NCBI GenBank assembly: GCA_022775005.1
Contig: JALFJR010000059.1
Location: 1 to 63,818, forward strand
Source of the DNA: Parabacteroides sp.
GTDB taxonomy: Bacteria; Bacteroidota; Bacteroidia; Bacteroidales; Tannerellaceae
Direction of reading: 5' to 3'
Length of the DNA stretch: 63,818 nucleotides
Below the pieces are notes generated by a model, which saw only the letters and a program-made list of their open reading frames with translations, had not been told where the DNA came from and searched no databases. Below are positions 45,502 through 54,970 of this stretch, piece by piece (positions within the stretch are counted from its first letter, which is position 1; each line of letters begins with the position of its first letter). Both the position numbers and the translations under genes were made by a program.

Positions 45502-47823
45502 TCATTCGTTCTTGAGGCTGACTGTCGGATTCTCGTTGGCGATGTGCCAGCTCTTCCAAAGCACACAACCCACAATCATCGCTAAGTTCACGATGGCCAC
45601 CAAGCCGTAAGCCGCCCAGCTGACAGACACCTTCTCAGTGAAACTATCCACCCAAAGGGAATTCACATAGGCGGCAATGCCTACACCGATCAAGACGGAG
45701 GGCAGCGCTACCTCCAAGACATCGCGGGTCAACAACCGCAGGATATCCATCGCTTCCGCTCCATTCACCTTGCGGATCGCGATCTCCTTGCTGCGCCGTT
45801 GCACCTCATCCGCCGTGTAGCCAATCAGTCCCATCAGCATCACGAAGAACATCACGATGCTCGCCACCGTCGCCGCATTGCGGAAGATGCGTACTGGCTT
45901 GTAGAACTTCTCTTTCTTGGCCTCCAAGGATTGAAAGTTGATATACAGATCTGGATAGGCTGTCTGCATCTCCTGGTTCAGCTTCGCTAAGTTCTCGGCG
46001 AAGGGCTCTTTCAGCTTGACCGAAAGCGTGGGGCCTATTATATTCGGACCATACGTAATGGCCACGAAGGGATAAGGAGGTTCGTAGAAGCCGCCGACCA
46101 CAAAGTCCTTCATCACACCCACCACTTTGTAGGTCTCTCCATCGGCTTTGAATACCTTACCGATAGCCTCGTTGCCCCATCGTTTCTTCTCCACGAAGGT
46201 CTCGTTCACAACAGCTTCATCCGGCTCTCGCATGGGTCGCCCCTCCAACAGAGTCATCCCCATCAGCGCAAAGTAGTTCTCCGAAAGTCGATCGTATTTT
46301 GTGTGCATATTGGATTGACTGCCATCTTCCACCACGGCACCGCTATAACCGTCAAACGGGTCATTCAAGGAACCAGTAACCTCCTCCACATAGGGCAAAT
46401 TCCGAAAGAAAACCCGGAGGTTGTCCGCCTCATTCGGTTGAGAGAAGAACTTCAACCAGGAATTGATGGCGATCCGCTCCGTCGAGAAGCCCATGTCCTT
46501 GTTCATCACGTAGTGGTATTGCGCCGCCACCATCACCATCAAGCCACTGATAAAGGCCACTCCGGCAAACTGCACACAGAGCAGCGGCCGCTTCCAGCCT
46601 TTCTTCCCCTCCGTATAGCGGCGGAACACTTGCGACACGGGTATTTGGGCAAAAAGCCGACCGGGGATCACCCCACCGATCAAGAAGAGCAGTCCTACCG
46701 TAAGGGCAGGCACCCACATCCGCTCCCAAGCGAACAGATTCTCCAACGAGGTAGAGGCGGTCTCCTCCACGAAGTCTTGAAAATCATAGAGCAACACCCG
46801 CATAAAGAGTAAGGCCAAACTGATCAGAATAGCCGTTTCGAGCAGGAACATCCCGAAGATGCGTGCGCTGCTGGCCCCACTGCATTTGTGTACACCGATC
46901 ATCTTTGCCCGTCGGGAGAGCGAGGCGATGGCAATCAACGCATAGTTGAGAGCTGCGATAAAGAGGATGGCGAAGCCCATGATCGAGAGGGTCGTACGCA
47001 TCCGTTTTACCTCTGGATAGTTGCGATAGGTATCCCGCAGTGGAGCGACATAAGTGACCCAGTTCATCCCTTCTGGTAATTTGGAGAGGTATTTGGTATG
47101 GACCAGCTCGTCATAGCGTTGGTTGAGCCGCTCCACATCCACACCTGGCCGCAGGCGGGCGTAGGAATAGTAGGAGTCACCGCCCTTCCAGGAGTAGTTG
47201 CCCAGTTTCCGTGACCACATAGTCGGAAACGAAACCACCACCGCCGGATGGACCGTCGTGTTGTCAGGCACATCGGCGAAGATACCTCGCACCGTGAGGT
47301 CATAGCGTTGGTTATAGCTGATGTGCTGCCCGATCGGATCCTCCTCGCCAAAGATCCGCTTGGCGGTGGAGGCACTGAGGAAGGCTACATCCACCTGTTG
47401 CAGCTCGCTGACCGCATCGCCTCGCAGCACCTCGATACCCATCGTTTGGAAGAAGAGCGAATCAGCAATCAAGATATTCAGATCCGTGAAGCGTTTATCT
47501 CCCCGATAGAAGGGATCACTCCAACCACGAAAGGTACTGGTGGCTGCCTCTACCTCTTCCGGGAAGTTGGTCAGCAACGCCCCCGCCGTAGGCCCCATGT
47601 TCAGCTCGAATGGGCCCCTCCGCTCTCCCCCAATTGTGAAAATCTCCCAAAACTGATAGATCCGGTCATACTCCTTGAAGCAGGTGTCAAAACTTTGTTC
47701 ATACACCACTCGCGAGAAGAGCAGGATGCTCATCGCCAATCCCAACCCCAGGGAGATCACCTTGATCAGGTTTCCGCCCTTGTCGCATAGCAATAGCTTG
47801 AAAACATAATGTAATTGTTTCAT
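45502..47823 (-). CDS. FtsX/MacB-type ABC permease
   Basis: 773 residues. A first membrane helix (about 20-37) is followed by a periplasmic MacB core domain, three helices (about 285-390), a fifth helix (about 425-445), a second periplasmic domain and three helices at the C-terminus (about 670-760). This is the double-FtsX layout common in Bacteroidota. EIAIRKVNGAEAMDILRLL is the permease-ATPase coupling segment. A sigma-54-type promoter lies 38 nt upstream. The exported substrate is unknown; lipoproteins, peptides and antibiotics are all possible. Confidence 0.88.
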   Translation of the reverse strand: MKQLHYVFKLLLCDKGGNLIKVISLGLGLAMSILLFSRVVYEQSFDTCFKEYDRIYQFWEIFTIGGERRGPFELNMGPTAGALLTNFPEEVEAATSTFRGWSDPFYRGDKRFTDLNILIADSLFFQTMGIEVLRGDAVSELQQVDVAFLSASTAKRIFGEEDPIGQHISYNQRYDLTVRGIFADVPDNTTVHPAVVVSFPTMWSRKLGNYSWKGGDSYYSYARLRPGVDVERLNQRYDELVHTKYLSKLPEGMNWVTYVAPLRDTYRNYPEVKRMRTTLSIMGFAILFIAALNYALIAIASLSRRAKMIGVHKCSGASSARIFGMFLLETAILISLALLFMRVLLYDFQDFVEETASTSLENLFAWERMWVPALTVGLLFLIGGVIPGRLFAQIPVSQVFRRYTEGKKGWKRPLLCVQFAGVAFISGLMVMVAAQYHYVMNKDMGFSTERIAINSWLKFFSQPNEADNLRVFFRNLPYVEEVTGSLNDPFDGYSGAVVEDGSQSNMHTKYDRLSENYFALMGMTLLEGRPMREPDEAVVNETFVEKKRWGNEAIGKVFKADGETYKVVGVMKDFVVGGFYEPPYPFVAITYGPNIIGPTLSVKLKEPFAENLAKLNQEMQTAYPDLYINFQSLEAKKEKFYKPVRIFRNAATVASIVMFFVMLMGLIGYTADEVQRRSKEIAIRKVNGAEAMDILRLLTRDVLEVALPSVLIGVGIAAYVNSLWVDSFTEKVSVSWAAYGLVAIVNLAMIVGCVLWKSWHIANENPTVSLKNE

Positions 47824-47860
47824 TCATCTAATGATTTTAAAGTTTCTCTGCTTACCTACA

Positions 47861-47877
47861 TGCCAAAACCGTGCCAA
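47861..47877 (-). promoter_or_regulatory. Sigma-54 (-24/-12) promoter of the permease-ATPase operon
   Basis: Minus strand TTGGCACGGTTTTGGCA has GG and GC separated by exactly 10 nt and differs from TGGCACG-N4-TTGCA by one base. It lies 38 nt before the permease ATG, with an NtrC-type activator gene in the same cluster. Confidence 0.75.
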
Positions 47878-47931
47878 AACGGGTAATGGGTTCTGTCTCA
47901 GCAGAATCACTTTTCTGAGATTTCCCTTTCG

Positions 47932-47970
47932 TGTCAAAAAATTAGACACTGACTGTCTAAGAATTAGACA
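47932..47970. promoter_or_regulatory. Two 17-bp enhancer-like palindromes upstream of the sigma-54 promoter
   Basis: TGTCAAAAAATTAGACA (47932-47948) and TGTCTAAGAATTAGACA (47954-47970) differ at two positions and are 22 bp apart, two helical turns. They lie 55-93 bp upstream of the -24 element. The second overlaps the histidine kinase stop codon. They are the best candidates for binding sites of the response regulator encoded at 49309-50664. Confidence 0.7.
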
Positions 47971-49319
47971 AACTTCATCCGGAAGGTGACCGGAGCACCG
48001 GAAAGTAGGGTGAGACTTCCCCTGGAGAGGTGCATCAGCTGACGAGAGAGACTCAACCCGATGCCACTGCCCTCGGCCTTGGTGGTGAAGAAGGGGGTGA
48101 ACAGGTTGGCGGCTACCTCCGGAGCGATCGCAGGGCCATTGTTGGCTATCTCGATATAGATCGCCTCTTGACTGTCGGCATAGGCGCACACCCGTATCTC
48201 GCCCTGTGGCTGACCGATCAGGGCTTCCTCGGCGTTCTTCAGTAGGTTGGTCACCACCTGCGTGATCAGTGCCTCATCCGCATAGAGCAACAGGTCTTCC
48301 GGCTCCACCTGTAACCGAAAGGTGATCGAGGAGGCCGCATTGACCTGATGCTCGGCCACCTTCAAGGCATGGGTCAGAAAGGGCTTCACATAGAAGAGTG
48401 CGGGTTGCGGTGTCGGAATGCGGGTGAAGTGTCGGTAGTTCTCCACGAAGGTCAACAGCCCCTTGCTGCTGTGGCGGATGGCTTCCAACCCTTCGGGAAT
48501 CTCCGCCGAATGGCACTCGGTGCGCACCAAGGGCAACAAGGTTTCGCTGAGGGAGGCGATTGGGGTGACGCTGTTCATGATCTCGTGCGTCAAGACCCGG
48601 ATCAGCCGGATCCAGGTGTCCATCTCCCGCTCGTCTAACTCCGTATGAATATCGTTGAAGGTAAGGATGCGCCGGTGATTCCCTCGCAAGAAGATCTCGC
48701 TCACTTGCACCTGAAGCTGTCTTAGCTCCTTCGGAAGGTGGCAGGCGGTTTGGAAGCGCTCTCCCGCTCGTGCCTCTCGCAAGCGTTGTGCCAAGAGGGG
48801 ATCGTTGGCCTTCAGCTGATCGAGGTGAGTCAGCACCTCCCGCTCCAAGAGGCGCAGGGCCTCGCGGTTGTATTGATAGATCGTCCCCTCATCGCCCACG
48901 ACCAGCACGCCGGTGTGTACCGTCTCTAAGATCAGGGAGTAGTATTTCTCCTGTTGGATGGTGGCTTGCTTCGCCTCTGCTAAAAGTGTGCGGATGCGGT
49001 TGAGGTTTTGACGCAGCGAACGATCCGCAGCGGTGCCTCTCGTTTCGGGAAAGCGAAAAGCCGTGTCGTCGTTCTCGACCGCTTGCAGCAGCTGTTGGAT
49101 CTGACGGTCGGCACGTCGTTGCCGTTTATGCAGGCTCCAAGCGATAAAAAGGCACAAGAGGCCTCCCAAGAGGAGCAGTTGCCAAAAGCCTTTCCCTGTC
49201 TCCTCATGGTCGATCGGGAGATAAGCGGCAAAGCCATACCCCACCAAAGCCGCAGTCATGAGGGCGGCTATCAGCAGATAGCCTTCCGGCAGTCGTTCGG
49301 TGAGACGATCAAAGGCCAT
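47964..49319 (-). CDS. Sensor histidine kinase of the sigma-54 regulator pair
   Basis: 451 residues. Two membrane segments (about 14-33 and 46-61) with a short periplasmic loop, a coiled segment, a PAS-like domain (about 125-220: SLILETVHTGVLVVGDEGTI), the phospho-acceptor box LTHEIMNSVTPI and an ATPase domain with NLLKNAEEAL and GSGIGLSLSRQLM. The layout resembles NtrY-like kinases. The short loop suggests it senses the membrane. It overlaps the response regulator gene by 11 nt. The regulator's likely target sites lie right after its stop. Confidence 0.9.
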   Translation of the reverse strand: MAFDRLTERLPEGYLLIAALMTAALVGYGFAAYLPIDHEETGKGFWQLLLLGGLLCLFIAWSLHKRQRRADRQIQQLLQAVENDDTAFRFPETRGTAADRSLRQNLNRIRTLLAEAKQATIQQEKYYSLILETVHTGVLVVGDEGTIYQYNREALRLLEREVLTHLDQLKANDPLLAQRLREARAGERFQTACHLPKELRQLQVQVSEIFLRGNHRRILTFNDIHTELDEREMDTWIRLIRVLTHEIMNSVTPIASLSETLLPLVRTECHSAEIPEGLEAIRHSSKGLLTFVENYRHFTRIPTPQPALFYVKPFLTHALKVAEHQVNAASSITFRLQVEPEDLLLYADEALITQVVTNLLKNAEEALIGQPQGEIRVCAYADSQEAIYIEIANNGPAIAPEVAANLFTPFFTTKAEGSGIGLSLSRQLMHLSRGSLTLLSGAPVTFRMKFV

Positions 49320-50664
49320 AGCGTTTCATCTTATTATATAAGGTTTGGCGGGTGATGCCCAACTGGGCTGCCACCGCCGAGAGGTTGCCTTCGCATTGCC
49401 GGATGGTGCGTCGGATCAGTTGGATCTCCATCGCCTCCAAGGTGATGGTCTGCTCCTCGTGCAAAGTGGAGGCAGGAGCGATTGAAGCAGGAACGGGAAG
49501 GAACTCTTCGGTTAGTTCGTCAGCCTCGTTGAGGATGATCGCCTTTTCGATCACATGTTCCAGTTCACGGATATTCCCCGCCCAAGGCAACTCCTGCAAC
49601 CTCCTGGCGGCAGCTTCGCTGAGGCGAGGCAATGGTTTCTCATAGTGCTCACTGAAATGGGCCATGAAACGGAGAGCCAACGGCACGATGTCCTCCTTGC
49701 GCTCCCGAAGAGCGGGCAAGTGGAGGTGGATGGTGTTGATGCGATAGAGCAGATCCTCCCGGAAACTGCCCTCAGCGACCATCTTCTGCAAATCACGGTT
49801 AGTAGCCGTGATGAGGCGTACACGGATCGGGATTGGACGATTTCCTCCTACCGGGGTGACACTGCGACTTTGCAAGGCGGTCAATAGCTTCGCTTGCAGG
49901 TGATAGGGCAGATTACCGATCTCGTCTAAGAAGAGTGTGCTCTCATTCGCCGTCACGAATTTGCCTGTTCGGTCGGCATGGGCATCGGTAAAGGCCCCTT
50001 TCACGTGACCGAACAGCTCGCTCTCAAAAAGGCTTTCTGTCAAGGCACCCATATCCACCGTAACTAATTCCTTGTCGCTATGGGCAAATCCCGCATGGAT
50101 CGCTCTTGCCAACAACTCCTTACCCGTACCATTCTCGCCGGTGATCAAGACGTTCGCCTCGGTCTTCGCCACCTTCTCCACTAACTGACGCAGCGACTGC
50201 ATAGCCGGACTCTCGCCCCAGTACATCGTGTGGGTACTTCTCGATGATGGCTTTGGGGCAACGGTTTCCCCTGCACTTTTAGCCTCAGCAGCCACCAAGA
50301 GTGTATCGACCAACTTCTGGTTGTCGTAGGGTTTCACCACAAAATCCGCCGCCCCCTCCTTGATGCCTCGCACCGCCAAGTCGATGTCCGCATAAGCTGT
50401 GAAAAGCACCACGGGCAGCTCCGGGCACATCTCCTTGATGCGATGCAACCAATAAAGTCCTTCGCCACCACTGTTGATGCCCGCCTTGAAGTTCATGTCT
50501 AACAACACCACTCGCCATGCCTTCGTCCGCAACTGTTCGGGTAGGGTGACGGGAGAGTTCAGTGTCACCACCTCCGTAAAGAAGGGACGCAACAGGAGAC
50601 GCACCGCCTCCAGTACCGCCTTGTTGTCATCCACCACCAAAAGATTTCCCGATTGCTTTACCAT
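49309..50664 (-). CDS. NtrC-family sigma-54 response regulator
   Basis: 451 residues. Receiver domain with Asp12/Asp13, phospho-acceptor Asp56 in LLDMNF and Lys in VVKPYD. AAA+ domain with Walker A GENGTGKE, the sigma-54 loop GAFTDA (canonical GAFTGA, a variant I recall from Bacteroidota), Walker B STLFLDE and RLITATN. C-terminal Fis-type helix-turn-helix NLSAVAAQLGITRQTLYNKM. First gene of the regulator-kinase-permease-ATPase cluster. Confidence 0.92.
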   Translation of the reverse strand: MVKQSGNLLVVDDNKAVLEAVRLLLRPFFTEVVTLNSPVTLPEQLRTKAWRVVLLDMNFKAGINSGGEGLYWLHRIKEMCPELPVVLFTAYADIDLAVRGIKEGAADFVVKPYDNQKLVDTLLVAAEAKSAGETVAPKPSSRSTHTMYWGESPAMQSLRQLVEKVAKTEANVLITGENGTGKELLARAIHAGFAHSDKELVTVDMGALTESLFESELFGHVKGAFTDAHADRTGKFVTANESTLFLDEIGNLPYHLQAKLLTALQSRSVTPVGGNRPIPIRVRLITATNRDLQKMVAEGSFREDLLYRINTIHLHLPALRERKEDIVPLALRFMAHFSEHYEKPLPRLSEAAARRLQELPWAGNIRELEHVIEKAIILNEADELTEEFLPVPASIAPASTLHEEQTITLEAMEIQLIRRTIRQCEGNLSAVAAQLGITRQTLYNKMKRYGL

Positions 50665-50692
50665 CTTCTCTGATTCTTATCTATAACGGCGG

Positions 50693-50700
50693 CAAAGGTA
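50693..50700 (-). promoter_or_regulatory. -7 element of the response regulator gene
   Basis: Minus-strand TACCTTTG (TAnnTTTG), 28 nt before the regulator start. It implies the regulator itself uses the housekeeping sigma factor. Confidence 0.45.
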
Positions 50701-50741
50701 AACATTCTTTTCTCCGTCTCACATAGTATCGCAAAAATCCC

Positions 50742-50749
50742 TACTTTTG
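50742..50749 (+). promoter_or_regulatory. -7 element of the S9 peptidase gene
   Basis: TACTTTTG fits TAnnTTTG, 27 nt before the start at 50777. Confidence 0.5.
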
Positions 50750-50776
50750 CAGCACTTATAGCATACAAATTAAATT

Positions 50777-53218
50777 ATGAAGCACATTTTATTCACAACA
50801 GCCCTACTTATGGCGGCCAGTTTGACCAAAGGACTGGCCCAAGACATGAGTTACAAAGAACCACCCAAGGCGATCAAGGAGATCGCTTTGGCCAAGATGC
50901 CTCCCAGCGTATTGGTGAGCGGAGATGGCAAATGGTTGTTAGAGTTGGACGATGTGCCTTTCCTCAGCGTGGAGGAATTGGCGAAGCCGGAATATAAACT
51001 GGGCGGTACCCGAGTGACCGACATCTTTGGTCCGAGCCGTCGGGAGGGCTACTCAGCCGCTCGCCTCCTTGATGTAGCCACGAAGCAGACCTACGAGATC
51101 GCTGGCCTGCCCGCTGACGTAAATATATTGGAGGCTGAATGGGCACCGGGATCGAGCCGCATCGCCTTGATGATCCGTGAGAAGGATGGACTCTACCTCT
51201 GGATGGTCAACGTGGCCGAGAAGCAGGCTAAACAGATCAGCCGCCGAAAGATGAACCGCACGGCCTCCCAACCGGGTCCGTTGCGTGGAGCCAGCCCGGC
51301 CATCCGAGCCAATTGGGTGAACGACTCTGTCTTGATCGTTCCCGCCGTTCCCAATGGGATTGGAGCGATGCCGCTGCCTCCTGCCGCTCCCTCGGGACCG
51401 GTCATCCAAGTGAGCGAGGGAAAGGCCGACGCAGCCCGCACCTATCAGGATCTGCTGAAGAGCCCCTACGACGAGCAGCTGTTTGATTACTTCTTCACGG
51501 CACAGTTAGTCAAGATTGAGCCGAACAAAGAGACTGAGTTGGGCAAACCGGCCATCTATCTCCAGACTCGGCTCTCGCCCGACAAATCCCTGTTGCTCAC
51601 CACAACGATTGAGAAGCCCTACTCCTACATCGTGCCCCGTAGCTCCTTCCCTAAACGAGTGGAGGTGCTTGATCTCGGTGGTAAAGTGGTGAAGGAGATC
51701 AACCGACAACCCATGACGGCTGACATCATGGGCTACGACACGGCCAACCCCTATCCCCGCAACTTCGGTTGGCGTGCGGACGAACCCGCCACGCTCTACT
51801 GGATTGAGGCGCAGGACGAGGGCAATCCGCGCCAGCACAAAGTAGAGTATATGGATGCGGTCTATCAGTGGCAAGCGCCCTTCACGGGCGAGAAGCAGCT
51901 GGTGGTAAAGACTCCCTTCCGCTGCCGCTCGATCGACTGGTGCGACGACCAGTTTGCCTTGGTGACGGAGCACTCGCGGGCTACTCGCCGGATGAAAATC
52001 TCCTCGTTCGTCCCCTTGCAACCGGAGAAGGGTTTGCAAACAATCTTCGATGTCTCGACAGATGACAATTATGCCGATCCGGGCCGTCCCTACAAACGGA
52101 GCAATCAATACCACGAGTCCGTGGTCTATACCAACAAGCAGCACAGCGAACTGCTGATGATCGCTCCGGGGGGATCGCCCGAGGGAGACATGCCCTACCT
52201 GAGCCGCTACGACTTGAAGAAAAAGACAAACACCATCCTGTGGCGCTGCGAGGCTCCCTACTACGAGACTATCCTCGACGTGATCAACCCGGAGAAGTTG
52301 CAACTGATCACCGCCCGTCAATCCACCGACGAGCCAATCAACTACCTCTTCCGAGACGTGAAGCGGAAACGGAGCGAGGCGTTGACAAATTTCCCCAACC
52401 CCTATCCCCAGCTGAAGGAGATGAAGGTGGAGAAGATCGCCTACAAGCGAGCGGACGGATTGGATCTGACCGCCACTCTCTACACACCGGTTGGCTACGA
52501 CAAGGAGAAGGATGGTCGCCTGCCGGTCTTGATGTGGGCCTATCCCAGAGAGTACCGCAACAACGAGGATGCCTCCCGAGTGCGTGGCTCCAAATACCTC
52601 TTCACGGTCATCAACTACCGCTCACCGGTCTTCTGGGTAACCCGTGGCTTCGCCGTGATGGAGAACGTGGAGATGCCGATTGTCGGCGTGAATGGGGCAG
52701 AGCCGAACGATGACTTCATCCATCAGCTGACGATGAACGCCGAGGCAGCGGCTAAGGCCATCTATGATTTAGGAGTAGGCGACACGACCCGTTTAGCCGT
52801 TGGCGGTCACTCCTACGGTGGATTCATGACAGCCAACCTGCTAACCCATACCCACCTGTTCAAGGCGGGCATCGCCCGCAGTGGAGCCTACAACCGTACG
52901 TTGACGCCGTTCGGTTTCCAGACAGAGACCCGTACCTATTGGGAGATCCCGGAGATCTACAATGCCATGTCGCCCTTCATGTATGCGGATAAGCTAAGTG
53001 GCGCCCTGCTGTTGATCCACGGTGATGCCGACAACAACACCGGTACCTTCCCCATCCAGAGCGAACGCCTCTTCGCGGCGATCAAAGGTCATGGTGGTAC
53101 AAGTAAGTTGGTGCTGCTCCCCTATGAGAGCCACAGCTACTCGGCGAAGGAGAACATCCTCCACCTGCTTTACGAGGTAGATGCATGGCTGCAGAAATAT
53201 GTCGCCAAACCGCAATAA
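50777..53218 (+). CDS. Exported S9-family prolyl oligopeptidase-like peptidase
   Basis: 813 residues. Signal peptide HILFTTALLMAASLTKGLAQ, a beta-propeller-like region (about 40-560), then the alpha/beta-hydrolase domain. The nucleophile is Ser679 in GGHSYGGFM, the acid Asp lies in LIHGDADNN and the His in PYESHSYSAKE. A glycyl/prolyl-rich loop (GAMPLPPAAPSGP) is like that of the glutamyl-peptidase branch of S9. It probably trims peptides in the periplasm. A strong terminator follows its stop. Confidence 0.88.
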   Translation: MKHILFTTALLMAASLTKGLAQDMSYKEPPKAIKEIALAKMPPSVLVSGDGKWLLELDDVPFLSVEELAKPEYKLGGTRVTDIFGPSRREGYSAARLLDVATKQTYEIAGLPADVNILEAEWAPGSSRIALMIREKDGLYLWMVNVAEKQAKQISRRKMNRTASQPGPLRGASPAIRANWVNDSVLIVPAVPNGIGAMPLPPAAPSGPVIQVSEGKADAARTYQDLLKSPYDEQLFDYFFTAQLVKIEPNKETELGKPAIYLQTRLSPDKSLLLTTTIEKPYSYIVPRSSFPKRVEVLDLGGKVVKEINRQPMTADIMGYDTANPYPRNFGWRADEPATLYWIEAQDEGNPRQHKVEYMDAVYQWQAPFTGEKQLVVKTPFRCRSIDWCDDQFALVTEHSRATRRMKISSFVPLQPEKGLQTIFDVSTDDNYADPGRPYKRSNQYHESVVYTNKQHSELLMIAPGGSPEGDMPYLSRYDLKKKTNTILWRCEAPYYETILDVINPEKLQLITARQSTDEPINYLFRDVKRKRSEALTNFPNPYPQLKEMKVEKIAYKRADGLDLTATLYTPVGYDKEKDGRLPVLMWAYPREYRNNEDASRVRGSKYLFTVINYRSPVFWVTRGFAVMENVEMPIVGVNGAEPNDDFIHQLTMNAEAAAKAIYDLGVGDTTRLAVGGHSYGGFMTANLLTHTHLFKAGIARSGAYNRTLTPFGFQTETRTYWEIPEIYNAMSPFMYADKLSGALLLIHGDADNNTGTFPIQSERLFAAIKGHGGTSKLVLLPYESHSYSAKENILHLLYEVDAWLQKYVAKPQ

Positions 53219-53234
53219 AGCTTAAGTATTCCAG

Positions 53235-53258
53235 AAAGGCGGCGATTGCCGCCTTTTT
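53235..53258 (+). terminator. Intrinsic terminator after the S9 peptidase gene
   Basis: AAAGGCGGC (53235-53243) and GCCGCCTTT (53248-53256) with a GATT loop, followed by TT; five T residues in all. Confidence 0.75.
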
Positions 53259-53261
53259 GGC

Positions 53262-53269
53262 TATCTTTG
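53262..53269 (+). promoter_or_regulatory. -7 element of the sulfatase gene
   Basis: TATCTTTG fits TAnnTTTG directly after the terminator, 25 nt before the sulfatase start. Confidence 0.45.
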
Positions 53270-53294
53270 CCACTAACTTTATAACTACTATATC

Positions 53295-54890
53295 ATGAGA
53301 CAAGACATTTCTTCCTTTGCCTTCATGGCATCCGCACTGTGGCTTGGTGCCTGTACAAGCAGCCAAGAGCCATCCACCCAGAAACCGCTCAACATCATCC
53401 ACATCATGACGGATGATCATTCCTATCAAACCATTAGTGCCTATGGCCACGCCTTGGGACGCTTGGCACCTACACCGAACATCGACCGATTGGCTGCAGA
53501 GGGCATGCTGTTTCGGCAAGCCTTCGTGGAGAACTCGCTTTCCACACCCAGCCGGGCCTGCCTGATGACCGGTCTCTACAGTCATCAAAACGGGCAACGT
53601 CAATTAGGCAAAGGCATTGACACGACCAAGGTGTTCTTCTCCGAGATCCTGCGAGAGCATGGCTATCAAACTGGCGTTGTTGGCAAATGGCACATGCAAT
53701 GCGAGCCCAAAGGCTTCAACTACTACCATGTGCTTCGCGATCAAGGCGACTACTACAACCCGGCGTTCAAGAGCCCTGAAAGCCATGGGGAATATGTCAA
53801 GGAGGAGGGCTATGCCACCACGTTGACCACCGATCATGCCATTAAGTTCCTGCAACAGCGAGACCCGGAGAAGCCCTTCTGTCTGCTGGTTCACCACAAG
53901 GCCCCGCATCGCAACTGGATGCCCGACTTGAAGTACATGGATCTTTACGAGGATGTTGAGTTCCCCTATCCAGAAACCTTCAACGACGATTATGCCACCC
54001 GCTCCGAGGCTGCCCGAACCCAAGAGATGCGGATTGAGCAAAACATGACCCTCATCTACGACCTGAAAGTGGATGAGCTGAAGACCCAACCGGCTTACGA
54101 GAAGGAGTGGAACGTCCGTGGATGGGATGCCTCGCTCGATCGCATGACCCCGGAACAGCGGGAAGCCTGGATCGCCTCCTACAAGCCCCGCAATGAGCAA
54201 TTCATTGCCCAGAAGCTGCAAGGAGAAGAGCTGGTGAAATGGAAATACCAACGTTACATCAAAGACTATGTGCGCTGCATCAAGTCGATTGATGACGAGG
54301 TGGGCCGCCTGATTGCCTATTTGGAAAAAGAGGGCTTGATGGACAACACCGTGATCGTCTATACCTCCGACCAAGGTTTTTATATGGGTGAACACGGCTG
54401 GTTCGACAAACGTTTCATGTATGAGGAGTCGTTCCGCACCCCGCTGATCATCCGCTATCCCCAGCAGATCAAGGCGGGCAGTGAATGCCAAGCCTTGGTG
54501 CAGAATATTGACTATGCTCCTACCTATTTAGCCTTGGCAGGCATAGAGAAGCCGGAGCAGATGGTCGGCCGCTCCTTGGTGCCGCTGTTCAGTGGAGAAA
54601 CCCCTGAGGATTGGCGAGAGTATCTTTACTACCATTATTATGATTATCCGGCAATCCATCAGGTCCGTCGCCACGATGGCGTCCGGGATGCCCGCTATAA
54701 ACTCATCCATTTCTACGGAGAGGCCAACAAAAAAGACGCAGCAATTAATGCTAATGAGCTGTATGATCTCCAAAATGACCCCAATGAGCTGCACAACCTT
54801 TACGAAGATGCCAACTACGCATCCGTGAGAGATCGCCTGCAAGCCCAACTGGATCGCTTCCGGAAAGAGCAAAAGGTAGATGAATATTAG
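53295..54890 (+). CDS. Ser-type sulfatase lipoprotein (S1 family)
   Basis: 531 residues. The signal ends in WLGAC with lipidation at Cys20. Metal ligands TDDH are at 39-42. The formylglycine site is S83-T-P-S-R, so Ser must be oxidised by a radical-SAM maturase (anSME), which is not in this window. GKWHM, HHKAPHRNW and TSDQGFYMGEHGWFDKR are further S1 motifs. The overall layout resembles GlcNAc-6-O-sulfatases, but the substrate is not certain. It is convergent with the SusD gene; host glycan or glycosaminoglycan desulfation is plausible. Confidence 0.88.
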   Translation: MRQDISSFAFMASALWLGACTSSQEPSTQKPLNIIHIMTDDHSYQTISAYGHALGRLAPTPNIDRLAAEGMLFRQAFVENSLSTPSRACLMTGLYSHQNGQRQLGKGIDTTKVFFSEILREHGYQTGVVGKWHMQCEPKGFNYYHVLRDQGDYYNPAFKSPESHGEYVKEEGYATTLTTDHAIKFLQQRDPEKPFCLLVHHKAPHRNWMPDLKYMDLYEDVEFPYPETFNDDYATRSEAARTQEMRIEQNMTLIYDLKVDELKTQPAYEKEWNVRGWDASLDRMTPEQREAWIASYKPRNEQFIAQKLQGEELVKWKYQRYIKDYVRCIKSIDDEVGRLIAYLEKEGLMDNTVIVYTSDQGFYMGEHGWFDKRFMYEESFRTPLIIRYPQQIKAGSECQALVQNIDYAPTYLALAGIEKPEQMVGRSLVPLFSGETPEDWREYLYYHYYDYPAIHQVRRHDGVRDARYKLIHFYGEANKKDAAINANELYDLQNDPNELHNLYEDANYASVRDRLQAQLDRFRKEQKVDEY

Positions 54891-54920
54891 TGGACGCAGC
54901 AGCGTTCAACCACAAAAAAA

Positions 54921-54948
54921 GGATGCCCCGACGGAGCATCCTTTTTTT
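54921..54948. terminator. Bidirectional terminator between sulfatase and SusD genes
   Basis: GGATGC (54921-54926) pairs with GCATCC (54936-54941), preceded by seven A and followed by seven T, so it can end transcripts from both sides. Confidence 0.8.
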
Positions 54949-54970
54949 ATATAATTCGGATAGGAGGGGA

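Noticed and set aside
49309-50664. Loss of function in the response regulator because its loop is GAFTDA
   Set aside because: All other AAA+ motifs are intact, and I recall this variant in other Bacteroidota activators, so it is probably functional.
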